This document shows positions 50,101-61,438 of a stretch of DNA of 64,000 nt, piece after piece; position 1 is the stretch's first letter; every line of letters begins with the position of its first letter. Source of the DNA: Anaeramoeba flamelloides (taxonomy: Eukaryota; Metamonada; Anaeramoebidae); contig JANTQA010000060.1 in the NCBI GenBank assembly GCA_027625915.1, positions 3,658,001 through 3,722,000 of the forward strand. The letters run 5' to 3'. The translations under genes and the position numbers were made by a program. The notes beneath the pieces are model-generated. The model searched no databases. It saw nothing but the letters and a program-made list of their open reading frames with translations, and had not been told where the DNA came from.

Positions 50101-50302
50101 CTATTGTCGTTTGAATTCGATCAATAAAAAGAGGTTTTTGTGAGATCAAGGGATCGATCGATGAAAAAAAAACAAAAAAGAATTAAAGAATCAAGAGCAA
50201 AAGAAAAGAAAAAACACAATTTATTTACGTGATGTCTTGTCGATAGATTCTTGAAATAAGGACCTTCCCTAACTCGTTAATAAATAAGATTCCTGATATC
50301 AT
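44174..50302 (-). CDS. AP2M1: AP-2 complex mu subunit (clathrin adaptor), four exons
   Basis: Exons 50302-50229, 50100-49835, 49636-49144 and 44645-44174 join in frame to 1305 nt, 434 residues, almost exactly the animal length (435). Residues 1-113 are the longin-type domain (MISGILFINELGKVLISR; FSLVYELLDE at the exon 2/3 junction), then DFGYPQTTET, then the mu-homology domain that binds YxxPhi cargo signals. The activation-loop threonine is conserved at residue 156 (ATGVIGWR), as is the cargo-contacting Asp176 (FLDIVEN); the tryptophan of LKWVRYL sits at 419. RIPTPPNT and the IxWxIKRFxG pattern favour AP-2 over AP-1. It acts at the plasma membrane in clathrin-coated pit assembly. Intron 3 is 4498 bp and full of dispersed repeats, while introns 1 and 2 are 128 and 198 bp. 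The gene is divergent from CNOT1, 2.9 kb away. Confidence 0.93.
46560..46840 (+). repeat. Dispersed repeat family J, copy 2 (AP-2 mu intron)
   Basis: Same orientation and landmark order as 37440-37780 (GGGTATATTATTAAATTTC, GTATTTTGGAAGGGTTT, GTTCAAAACCCAATTTAAAC). Contributes to the 4.5 kb intron. Confidence 0.6.
47124..47346. repeat. Palindromic MITE-like element, family E, copy 2
   Basis: About 223 bp with arms AAAATTTTCATTCAGTTTTCC and GGAAAGCTGAAAGAAAATTT. It sits in the 4.5 kb AP-2 mu intron. A half-arm resembling it lies near 47900-47945. Confidence 0.65.
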
Positions 50303-53173
50303 TTATAATTAGAACTATAAAAAATAATTGAAAATTTCTTTGTGGATTGGGTGTTTCGTTGAATTAAAACTGCTTTTCAGTTTGTGTGAAGAATTTAACA
50401 TTTCAACGAAGAGGATAAGAAGAAATTTGGTATGTTTTCAAATGGGTAAAATTTTTATTTTTTCCACTTTGATTTTCTGATTTAATGATTTGTAAATTCA
50501 GAAACAACTCATACCTTTTCTTTAAATTTAAAATTTTTGGTATAGTTTAAGTTGTATCTTGAAATATTTTTTTTCTTTATGAGTATTGAATAACAAAAGG
50601 AAAAAAATTAGCTCTTCATTTTCCCTTTTTTTCTTTTATAAAGAGTGTTTTCATAGAAATAGAATATAATTTGTGAACTCTGTTTTTTTGTTTCGGTTAC
50701 AACTAAAAATTCTCAAGAAATAGGTTGAAATAAGTGATCCTATTTGGTTGTTTTTCAGTTTTTAATTTTCTCTATTAAAATCACACAAAATACTAAAATT
50801 AAATACATACTCCTGAATTGAAAATCGGAAAAGAATAGCGAATATTTTACATTTCTTTACCAAATTTCAAGTTGAAATTTTTGTTTTGCTATTCAAATAA
50901 AAATCATTATTTTTGATAAAAACAGGTCAATTTGATTCTTAAAAAATTGAAACAAGAGACTGGTACAAAATTCAGATACCTATCAATAAAACATTTATTT
51001 CAAAATATAATAGGTGCCCTATTTTCTCCTTCTTGTACCAACACAACCTCTAAAATAATATCAAATAATAATATTAATGTCAATCAATTTTGAAAATTAA
51101 TTCACCGATTTTTTTTGTATATTTTAAATTAAAGATTTGAAATTTGTTTCTCAAAGATGTTTGTAATTGAAATTCAAAGACATTTGTTTTTGAAGAGGGT
51201 TTTGTGGTTTGTAAAATCTCACACATTTTAATTGAGAGAGATGTAATAAGGAAAAAATGTCAAATTTTTTTAAAAAATCGACTTTTTGAAACAATTTCCT
51301 TCGATGTCATTTTTAGAACCCATTAGAACTTGTAGAGCCATTCCAATGTTTTTTTTTTCATTTCTAAGTGAAGCTGAGAAGGTTTTAAAAAATGATTTGG
51401 AAGGTCAGCAACGAGTATTATTAAAATTATAGATGAATATATCCTTTGTTATTTTAAAAAAAAGAGATTTTTCAATTGTGCCACTGTAATTGATTTGGTA
51501 TTGGGCTAAATCCAATAAAATTCCGATTTCCAAAAAATGAAAGATCATTTTTTCTTTAATGATTTGAATATGTTTTTTTTTTAAAATAAAAAAAAAAACT
51601 TACTAATTTTTGCAAATTCAATTTCATAAAGATACTTTCAATTCAAAATTCTTGAAAAAATTTACCAAAAAACCTCAATATAATTTATATTAATATAAAA
51701 AATTAGGTTTTGAGAGAAACAATCTAACCAAAAAAAAATTTATCAAAAAAAAAAAAGTGAAGAACGTTTGGCATGGATCCTGTTTTTCCAAAAATAAATC
51801 GATGAGACACTCTCCTCTTGGTCATGGTGGGGAGATTTAATTCAAGGAAAAACAAAAAGAACCAAAATAAAAAATAAATACAAAACCACACCTTCTTTAT
51901 AATTATAAATAACGACGCCCCAGCCTGTACCCGAAATTAATAAAACCAAAAAAAATCTATTCTAAATTCGGAAATTTTATTTTGTACAAAAAACCATAAA
52001 ATGGTTATGAAATTTTATCTTAAACCATAATTTTTTAATATAAAATATTAATATCAGTTAACCATTTTTTGGTCTTAGGGATTGAGAAACAAATTCATTA
52101 AAATACTTGCCTTAATGTAGATCTTTAATTCCAAAAATTGTTAATATCTTTTGGTGAACGATTTGATAACAATAATTGAAAAATACTTTCAACTTTCCAT
52201 ATTTTCTGTGATTTCTTTTCTTGAGAAAATTTAATTTTTGTTTTGTTTTTACTCTAAAAATAACCCCAAATGTTGTAAAAGAAGCTGAAATAATTATCTT
52301 TTTGATAGAAATTGAATTTTATATTTCATAAAACACAATTTTATAATAGAGAGCCGATTTCTAGGTCTTATAACTTTTCACAGTAGGGCTCGAACAGATG
52401 TGTGGTTTGTGAAGACAATGTAACAATTTAAAATAATATAATGGTCCAAAATCATTGACAATGCGATCATTTAGATTTAAAACTGTTAATTGTTAGTGTT
52501 TTTAAATTCGGAAAATCGTGATTAGTTTTTTTTTTTCATTTTCACATTCATTAACAAGTTGTTTGAGTTCACGTATCCGAAAATTTCTTGTTCATTTTAC
52601 TTTTAAAAAATGACATAAAAGGATTGTTTGATCCAAATTGGAGATTATTTTTTAGATCACTCCTTTACATTTTCAATGAGATTGGACCAAATTGTATGGA
52701 GACTATTGGTTGAATTAAAAAAATAGTACTTAAAATCTTTCTAATTTTTTTAACTTTTTCTTAAATATCCCCAAAAAATTGTCTATTGTTTGCTAAAAAA
52801 AATGTCTGTTCTGATTCTTTTATAATTAGAATTTTTTTTTAAATAATAGAACTTTAACAAATCAACACCGTATTTGCTATATATTCACTACCTGTTTCTT
52901 TGATTATTCAACCTATCAGCATTCTCGAAAAAAGAAACATAGCTTTTGATTTGAAACATTATCTAATTGAGTTTTTACTGACCTTTCCAAATCAGACATT
53001 TAAGAATATTTTGAAAAATTCTAATGTATGATTGGTATTAACAAATTTTAACTGACCAAACTTGCTTATTCTATACCATTACAGATATAGAATTCAGATT
53101 GTACAAGGAATTCATTTTTTTATCTTTTCATTTTTTTTTCATATTTTTATCTTGAAAATTTTTTATTCAGACC
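50303..53173. other. Divergent AP-2 mu / CNOT1 intergenic region (2.9 kb)
   Basis: Both promoters should lie here. A less AT-rich patch at about 51760-51935 includes CTCTCC...GGGGAG pairing and CGACGCCCCAGCCTGTACCC; it could be a structured RNA or a relic, but matches no RNA I recognise. A short ATG-led plus frame near 51307-51432 has no support. Confidence 0.5.
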
Positions 53174-56100
53174 ATGCTCTCAAATTTTTCTTTACTTCTT
53201 GGAACACAAATCGATTTCTTGCTCTCAACACTAAACAAACAAAATTACAAAACAAACACGTTTGAAATACAAGAAGTAACTCATCCTAACTTTTTCTTTT
53301 TTGAAGTTTTTTTATTCAATCTCTTTTCTTTTTTAAAAAAACACACCCTTCAGCCGAATACTCAACCAATCGAAAAAACTTCCCAACTTCACAATTAATA
53401 ACAAAAAAATAAAAATAAAAAAAAAAAACAAACAGTTAATCGAAATCTATGGACAGGACGTTTCTATGTACTTACTCAAGAAACTTTTTTCAACGATCGA
53501 TTTTACTTTAGACACACAAAATGTAACCCAACACGAAAATTTCTTTCGACAACTACTCAAACAAGAATTAACTTTTCTTGCTGATCGGACAAATTTCGTG
53601 AGTGTGATTTGCATCGCTTTTGAAAACATTGAACAGGTACCAAACAACTATTTAAATCTTATTTCACAAGCTTTACAATTATCCCAGACTCAGGAAATAA
53701 TAATTGCAATTGGTATGGCGGAATCCAAAAATGAGAAACTCAACAAAATAGGTTTGTATTTGAAAAACCCAAAACCTTGTTATTTTTTTGATTCTTTTTT
53801 ATTTTTAGATGAAATTTTTTCTGTGAAAAAACCCAGGTTTTTAATTTGTTTTCATTTTATTAAATTCTTTTTTCTTCAATTAAAATTCCTATTGACCATT
53901 TTACTAAATATTTCAATTATCCAAACTTATATAAAAAAAAAAAAAGGGATTGAATATTTAAGAAAAGGAACTGATGAAACCGTTGATGAGGGCTTTTTAT
54001 TTTTACCAGAAAACACACTCCATACTTTGTATTGTTTATTTAAAGAACACAACTTGCAAATCCAAAAAAACAATATTTTAGGTATTATCAAGAAAAGATT
54101 TCCTGAACAAAATGATCTTCCACCAACACTTATACCAATTTTACAAGACGACGTCTGGTTTTCAAATTCTAGTCGGTAAATTATTATTGCTTTTATTTTT
54201 TGTGTTCTAATTTTTCAAAATTTTGCCTTTCAAATCAGAGATCATCTCATTTGATTTTACCTTTACTTCAATTTTCCGAGTCATTTTAAAAAACAATTGA
54301 GAACAAAAATTTTTTTATCAAGTCCTTCAAATATGTCCAATGAAGTTTCTTGATTGGCTTAAGGATACTTTTTGAAAACTTTTTGGTTACACTTTATTAA
54401 AATGACTCTATTCATACTGTGATTTTCCAATTAATAAATGAAAATTTTGATTTCAAGTTCACAAAATATTTTACTAGATTAACTATTAGTTGAAAAAACA
54501 CAAAGGGCAAGATCTTGACAAAATCAATTAGAAATGAGGTTTCTAGAGATTTAATGAATTTTACTTCTTGAACTTTGAGATAAAATTTTTATATAGGGCA
54601 ATTTGGTTTTAACAGAAAATACAAATTTTTATCTCAATTTCCCTCAAAGAAATTTGTTTCTTCGCAATTTGTAGAAAACAAAACACAATGTTTCCCAAAC
54701 CTTCAAATCTTACACTTTTTTTCAATTGATCAAAAACAATTAACATCCATTTTTTGTCAATCACCCATAATTTGATTTTAACAGTAATTTAATTTTGATG
54801 AAATCTTTTCTTATTTTACTTTGAGAGAAAATTTAAATTTTTTTAATTAAGGATTTTTATGTAAAGATGAAAATGATCAATTTCTTCAAATTAAAAATTT
54901 ATAAGACATATACATTAAAAAAAATTGTAAACTCTTTCAAATAAAAGTGCACAGAAAATTTCAAGAATTATTCATAATTGAATCAAATTAATTGGAGTAT
55001 CATTCTAAAATATAAGAAACTCTTTAAAACATAAAAAAAAAAACACTCAACCGAATATTTAAAACTCATTAAAAACAAAACAATCAAAATTAAATATTTT
55101 AAAAATTGATGTGCCCTTTTATCGAAATGAGAAATCTTCATTTTGTAAATTGTAAAGAAAAAAAATTATCAAATCAATAAAAACCTTTGAACAAGTTGAA
55201 TTGGGAAAAAGTTCTTTACATTTTATTGATAACTCTTTACACACCAAACACTTTTGTTCTTTAAAGTCTCATTTTCAATATAAATCCGCAATTCATCTGG
55301 GTCTTTTGTTGGAATTATTTTTTTTTTTCTTTATTTTCTTTTTTCTTTGTTCCATACATCAACCCAATAATGGTGTTTCTTAATTCCTATATCTATACTC
55401 ATTCGAAATCAAACTTAATCTGTTTCAATTTTTATACTGACAAATTATTTCCAAATTGGTTTCTTCTTATCTTGTATTTTCATTTTCCAACTGTTCAATA
55501 TCTATAAATAAAAAAACAAAAAATTGAAAAAATGAACAATTAAAATGAAAATCACCAATAAGTAATTCTCTTATTAACAACCAAATTCAATAGTATTGAT
55601 GATTTGAGAGGTGTACCCTTTTGTTTGAAAAAGAGTTTATCAAAATCAACAAGACTTGTATAGAAAAAATATAATTTAATTTTTTTCGAGACTCCAAAAT
55701 TGTATTTGGGAATCTAATATTAAATTTTTTAAAAAAAACTCATTTTTTTTTTTTTTTTAAGAATGAAGAAAAGTAATTCAAAAAAATTACCTCTGGCTTG
55801 TCTTTAGGTGTTTTTTAATTTGAGAAATAAAACGAAAATTTATTTAATTTTCAGTTTATTTCAAAAATTACAAAAAACCTATGTTAGCTTTTCTTGAGTT
55901 TTTTGTTTATTTGTTAAGTGTTCTAGGTTTTTTTTTTACTTTTTGAAATAAACAGAAAATTTTAATAAATTTTCGGTTTATTTCAAAAAGTAAAAAAAAA
56001 CCTAACGAAAATCAATAGGTTTCATAAATAAAATAGTAAACCTTAAGAAAACCTATACATTCTACGGCACTTTCTGAAAATCTAAATTTATTTCGAGTTT

Positions 56101-59100
56101 TTTTATACTAGTTATAACGTAGGCAAGATTATAACTCATAGGATATCTTTTCTTTAATAAATGAAAAGAAAAAAAATTATTTCTAAAACAAAGACAAGAA
56201 AAAGAGAAAGAAAATCAACAAATGAAAGAGAGTAAAAAAAAATAATAAAAAAAAGTCAAATTTAATATAAAAGTTTAATTTGCACCCCAAGTGTTGAATT
56301 GGTTGGTGGTTGTTTCCTTTTATGTTGAATTTTTTTTGGATTCCCCACAATAATTTGTTTTAATAAAGAGATCTAAATATTTGAACAAACTATAGATCAA
56401 ATGAAATGGCTACTTTATTAAGTTTTAATTTAGAACTTTATAGATGGGTTGAATCTATAAAGTGCTGAGTTTTTAAGAATAAGAATTGGAAATTTAGAAA
56501 TTTTCTTGTGAATTGGCTTTTGTAATTTTCTTTTGAGTTGATTTGTTTTTTAATTTTTTTTTATTTTTTGCAAGTTTCCCAAATCTTGTTTAGCAAAATC
56601 CCATTACAAGATACCGATTCGATAGCATTCACCCAACACAAGTAACGACTTGGTAGATTATATGGAAAGTTCGATTCAGTTCACTTCCGTTGGTTTCAAA
56701 TCGAATCAGTTGAATTCAGTTCTCTTCAGTTACTTAAGTCCTCGTCGAAGATTTGATCCAGTTCAATTCGTTCAAGATCTGATCATGAACAAGTCTATCA
56801 AATTCATATAATGATTTTTTATTCCTTTTACCTTTCTCCAAATACCTAAAAAAACAAAAAACGGAAGGAACGGAAGAACCTAAGGATCTCAAACAACTTA
56901 AAAAGGGAAATTTGGGAAAGTTAAAAAGTATAAAAAATAAAAAACTCGTTTTTTATTGATTTATTTAAAATTATTTGAATGAATAAAAGAAAAAAAAAAA
57001 AAGAAGCAACTCAACACTGTTTAATTTGTCATACACAGAGAAATCCAAGATGGTTCAAATATTTAAATAAATACAACTTGTGTAACAATTACTATTATAA
57101 AAAAAAAAAAAGAAAAGATCTTTCAAATAAATTAAAAACTAATTTTTTTCATATGTTTTTGATGGAATGTGGAACTTTTTGTTGAATAAATTTATGATTA
57201 ACCTAATAGATTAATTGAAGCCAGGATTCAAAAACATACACATCTCATTCAAAAAAATATTTTTTTGAAAAAATCATGTTAAAATTTGTTTTTTTATTTG
57301 TGTCTTTTTGAAAGATTCTTTTAAAAGAGAAATGACAAACAACAAAAAAAGAAAGGAAACTAGCTGGATGGAACAATTAAATTTTTCAACAAGGCTTAAT
57401 TTTCGATAAATCAAAAAAAAATAAATATTTATTAAAAACTCAAGAATATAAAACGGAGATTGTTGATTATGAATAATCATTTAAAAGAGAATTAAAAGAA
57501 GAGAAATTTCTTTTTCCAATTTTTATTTATTTTATCAATAATAATTAATAATAAGATTTTTAAAACAGAACAAATATCCATTTTAGGCTGATATTAATTG
57601 ATTAAAATTAGTTTCATATTCTCATAAAAATCCTTATTAGTATAAAACAGCACTAAAAAAATATCTCAAATTTGATAAAGTCATTTCCAAAAAGTGAAAA
57701 AAAAAATTATTTTAATAATTACAACTATGTTTTAAAAAGGTTTTACCAAAAAGTTTACTAAAAGTATCTTTAAGCCAGCCCATGAATTTAAATGTTCCCA
57801 TCTCTAGCGCATCTATAAACATCCTTTTCGGTCACAGTTTTTTAGAATGACATTAACACCTTTTTTTTATCAAAATAAAAATGAAAAAACTAAAATCCAT
57901 TTAATAATTTTTAAAAACAAAAAAAAATCCAAAAAAAAAACAAAACAAAAAACAAAAAAAAAAATCCAAAAAAACAAATAATAAAAATTATAGAGAATTT
58001 GAACGGGAAATGGGATTCGTAAAAGAAGAAAGTTCATGGATCAACACCGAATTTAACAAATCATGCCACTTATCAACTGTTTTATCTGATTTAGGATATG
58101 ATGCACTATCAAATGAAGAAGCCTTCCAACAAATATTATCTGAAATTTCGCCTTTAACTGAAGAAGACTTGGCAATTACAATAACAAACATGGCGAACAA
58201 AAGTGGAAAAGACTTTGAAAAGCAACAAAATTTAATGTATTTAACAAACAATATTGATCTATTGGAAAACAAACAAAATTTAATCAAATGGGACATTGAT
58301 TTATTTATAAATGTTATTAATAAATTCCATTCAAAATCAATTAGTTGGATCAAGACTATCCGAAGTTTAGATTATGAAGATTTTCAATTAAATAATTATT
58401 TTTCTTTTTATGTCTTATATGCAATTATTAAAAAGGCAACTAATCAATCGTTTCCATTAAATTTTGTTTTATCAAAATGGAAAAATGCGAGAGCACAAAT
58501 CTCGTTTTTGAAACAGGCAATAAAATCACCCTCTTATGTAATTGATTTTTCAACAAGTAAAAGAAAGCAAACGCTTATTGAAGCCTTGGGGTATGGCACG
58601 AGTGTTATTACTGAACAGAACAAACAAATTGAAACTTTGAATCAAACATGGATTTCCTTAGATTTATTAGAATTATTAATACAATTAGCAAACTCATCAA
58701 TAGAATTAGTAAGAGAGATCTTTTCCGAACATTTTCAAAATTCGCCAGAATATTTATTATTAGGCCTTGTTCAATTAGATTTCAATTGGAATTTGCTTGC
58801 AAAGGAATTATTTGAGCATTTAATTGAATTATTTTTAAGAAACCATCCAAATTCTGATTTTATTTTCCATAACATGTTTGCATTAAAGCCACAAATGATT
58901 ATTGAGGGTATTATAAATCTTTGGAAGAAGAAAATAATTACATTATCAGATCTCTTAATTTTAGTTCAGCATCATAAAGTTTTATTAAAAGTTTTGGATT
59001 CAAATAATTTTGATTTTGTATTCCATCTCGCCTCTTTAGCTTCGCATTTGGAATCTTTAAATTTGGAAAAATGGTTAAATGAATTGATTAATTCTAAAGG

Positions 59101-61393
59101 AGAAATATTTATTATTCATTGTATCCAATTTTTGGAAACAACAATGAAAGAAAAGAATTCGCAAATTAGTGAAAATTATACTTTAACAGAGGATATTTTG
59201 GCAATCTACTTTAAATGCCTCTTTGAAAATTCATATAAAAATATTAATAATAATAAAGGTACTAATACTAATAATAATAAAGACATTAACACTAATAATA
59301 ATAAAGAAATTAATATTAATAATAATGACAACCAAAATTATTTAATTGAAAAATTAAATATTTTTTATAAATATTGCTTACAACTTTATCCAAATTTAAC
59401 AAATTATTATGTGAAAAATGAAGAATTAACATTTTCGAAAGAAATTGAGGGAATAGCTAATAATAACTTTCAAAAAATTTATCAAAAGATAATTCCAATA
59501 GAAGAAGCTATTCAATTATTGGTATCATTGAAAAAATCCAATAATGCAAAAAATAATCAAATTTTTGATTGCATGATCATGAATTTATTGGACGAATATC
59601 AATTTTTCCCGAAATTCCCCTTCCAAGTTTTGGAAATAACTGCTTATCTGCTTGGTATTTTGATACGCGAGAATTTAATTCATCATATTCCGTTGGGGAT
59701 CGCATTAAGAAATATTCTGGATGCACTAAAAAAGCCTACAGATTCAAATTTATTTAAATTTGGTATTTTAGCTTTATCTCAATTCTCCAACCGCTTAAGC
59801 GAATGGCCACAATATTGCATTCATATTCTTCCACTTTTAGAAAAAACACAACCTTATCTTTATCAAACTGTAAATCAGATAATTAATAATCAAACAGAAA
59901 AGAAATTAGAAAATTCTCTAAGCAATGAAACATTGGAGAGTAATATTTTCACAAACAATAATGATGGAAATCCCTATTTACCATTTGGTAATAACAACAA
60001 TAGCGAAACGATTCATAACCAAAAAAAATTTTCGAATAATAATAGTTTCAATAATAATATGAATAAATCTAATCAAGAATTTTTACTTGAACAGTTTTTA
60101 AATAATCAAAATAATAGACATCATAATAATTATAATAATAATAAGGAAAATAATAATAATGATCAACAATCTAATTATCCAATTTCAAATATACTTTTTA
60201 ATAACAAGAGTAATAATAACAGTAATTTTTATCCAGTTTCTTCGCCAAATCGTCAAATTAATAATATGGGGAATATGGATAAAGAAATAAACCAAAATAA
60301 ATTCAATGGTCTAAATAATAATAATTTGAATAATAATAACATTATTATTAATAACAATAATAATTTTCTAACAAATCTAGATTATGATAGTAAAGATAAT
60401 AACCACAATTTGGGAAATAACCGGGATTTAATTAAAAATATTATTAATGATAATCAATTAAACGAACAAGAGCAAGGAGAGGATGGAAGTCTAGAAGATG
60501 ACGATGATAATGAAGAAGAAAAAAATTTAGGAGGAGTAAATTTATCTTCTTTAAATATAAAAACTCTAGTTAAAGGGACTCAAATTGATGAAAATATTGA
60601 AATACCAGATGAAGAAACTGAAAATCAAATCTTATTCTTAATTAATAATTTATCAATTGAAAATATAGATGATAAAGTTAATAAATTAAAAAAATTATTT
60701 GAAAATAAATATGAAAAATGGTTAGCAAGATATTTGGTCTTGAAAAGAATTTCAATTGAATCGAATTTCCATGGTTTATATTTGGATTTATTAAACAAAT
60801 TAAATTTGAAAAAATTAAATAATTTTATCTTAAATTTTACATATCAAAATATAACTAATATATTAAATTCTAAAAAATTAAAAAATAATTCGAACGAAAG
60901 ATTATTATTAAAAAATTTAGGATCCTGGCTTGGAAAAACAACGCTAGCATTAGATAAACCTGTGCTAAGAAAATATTTACCAATAAAAAAGATAATTCTT
61001 CAAAGGTATCAAATTGGACAATTAGATGCCATTATCCCATTTGTATCAAATATTTTAAATTCTGCAAAAGAATCAAAGTATTTTAAGCCTCCAAACCCTT
61101 GGCTAATGGAGATATTAAAATTATTAATTGAAATTGTTCAATTGCCAAATTTAAAAATGAATATTCAATTTGCAATCAACGGCTTATTAGAGAATTTAGA
61201 AATAAATATTAATGAAATTAATTTGGATGATCTGTTTAATAAATTAAACACAGCTAATATTGAAAATGAGAATTATCAATTTTTGAAAAATTTCAAACAT
61301 AATAAATTCAATAAAAATTCAAAAATGAAAAATGAAAAGCAATCTGAAGAACAAATTTTATTACAATTACAACAAGATCAACAACAACAACAA

Positions 61394-61438
<45 letters not shown>

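Larger units (their letters stand above)
54176..57993 (+). other. Giant intron 3 of CNOT1 (3818 bp)
   Basis: Starts GTAAAT and ends TATAG; joining CG to A restores an Arg codon and the NOT1 alignment. It contains family K (54425-54640), family I (55880-56070), family G (56268-56942) and a GATA-finger-like frame (56979-57185). Confidence 0.85.

Noticed and set aside
51760-51935. tRNA, snRNA or a ribosomal-protein first exon
   Set aside because: No cloverleaf, no spliceosomal RNA core sequence, and no downstream exon that would complete a known protein.
53062-53265. Earlier start for CNOT1 in the overlapping plus frame
   Set aside because: That frame is hydrophobic and does not align to NOT1; the frame starting at 53174 does.
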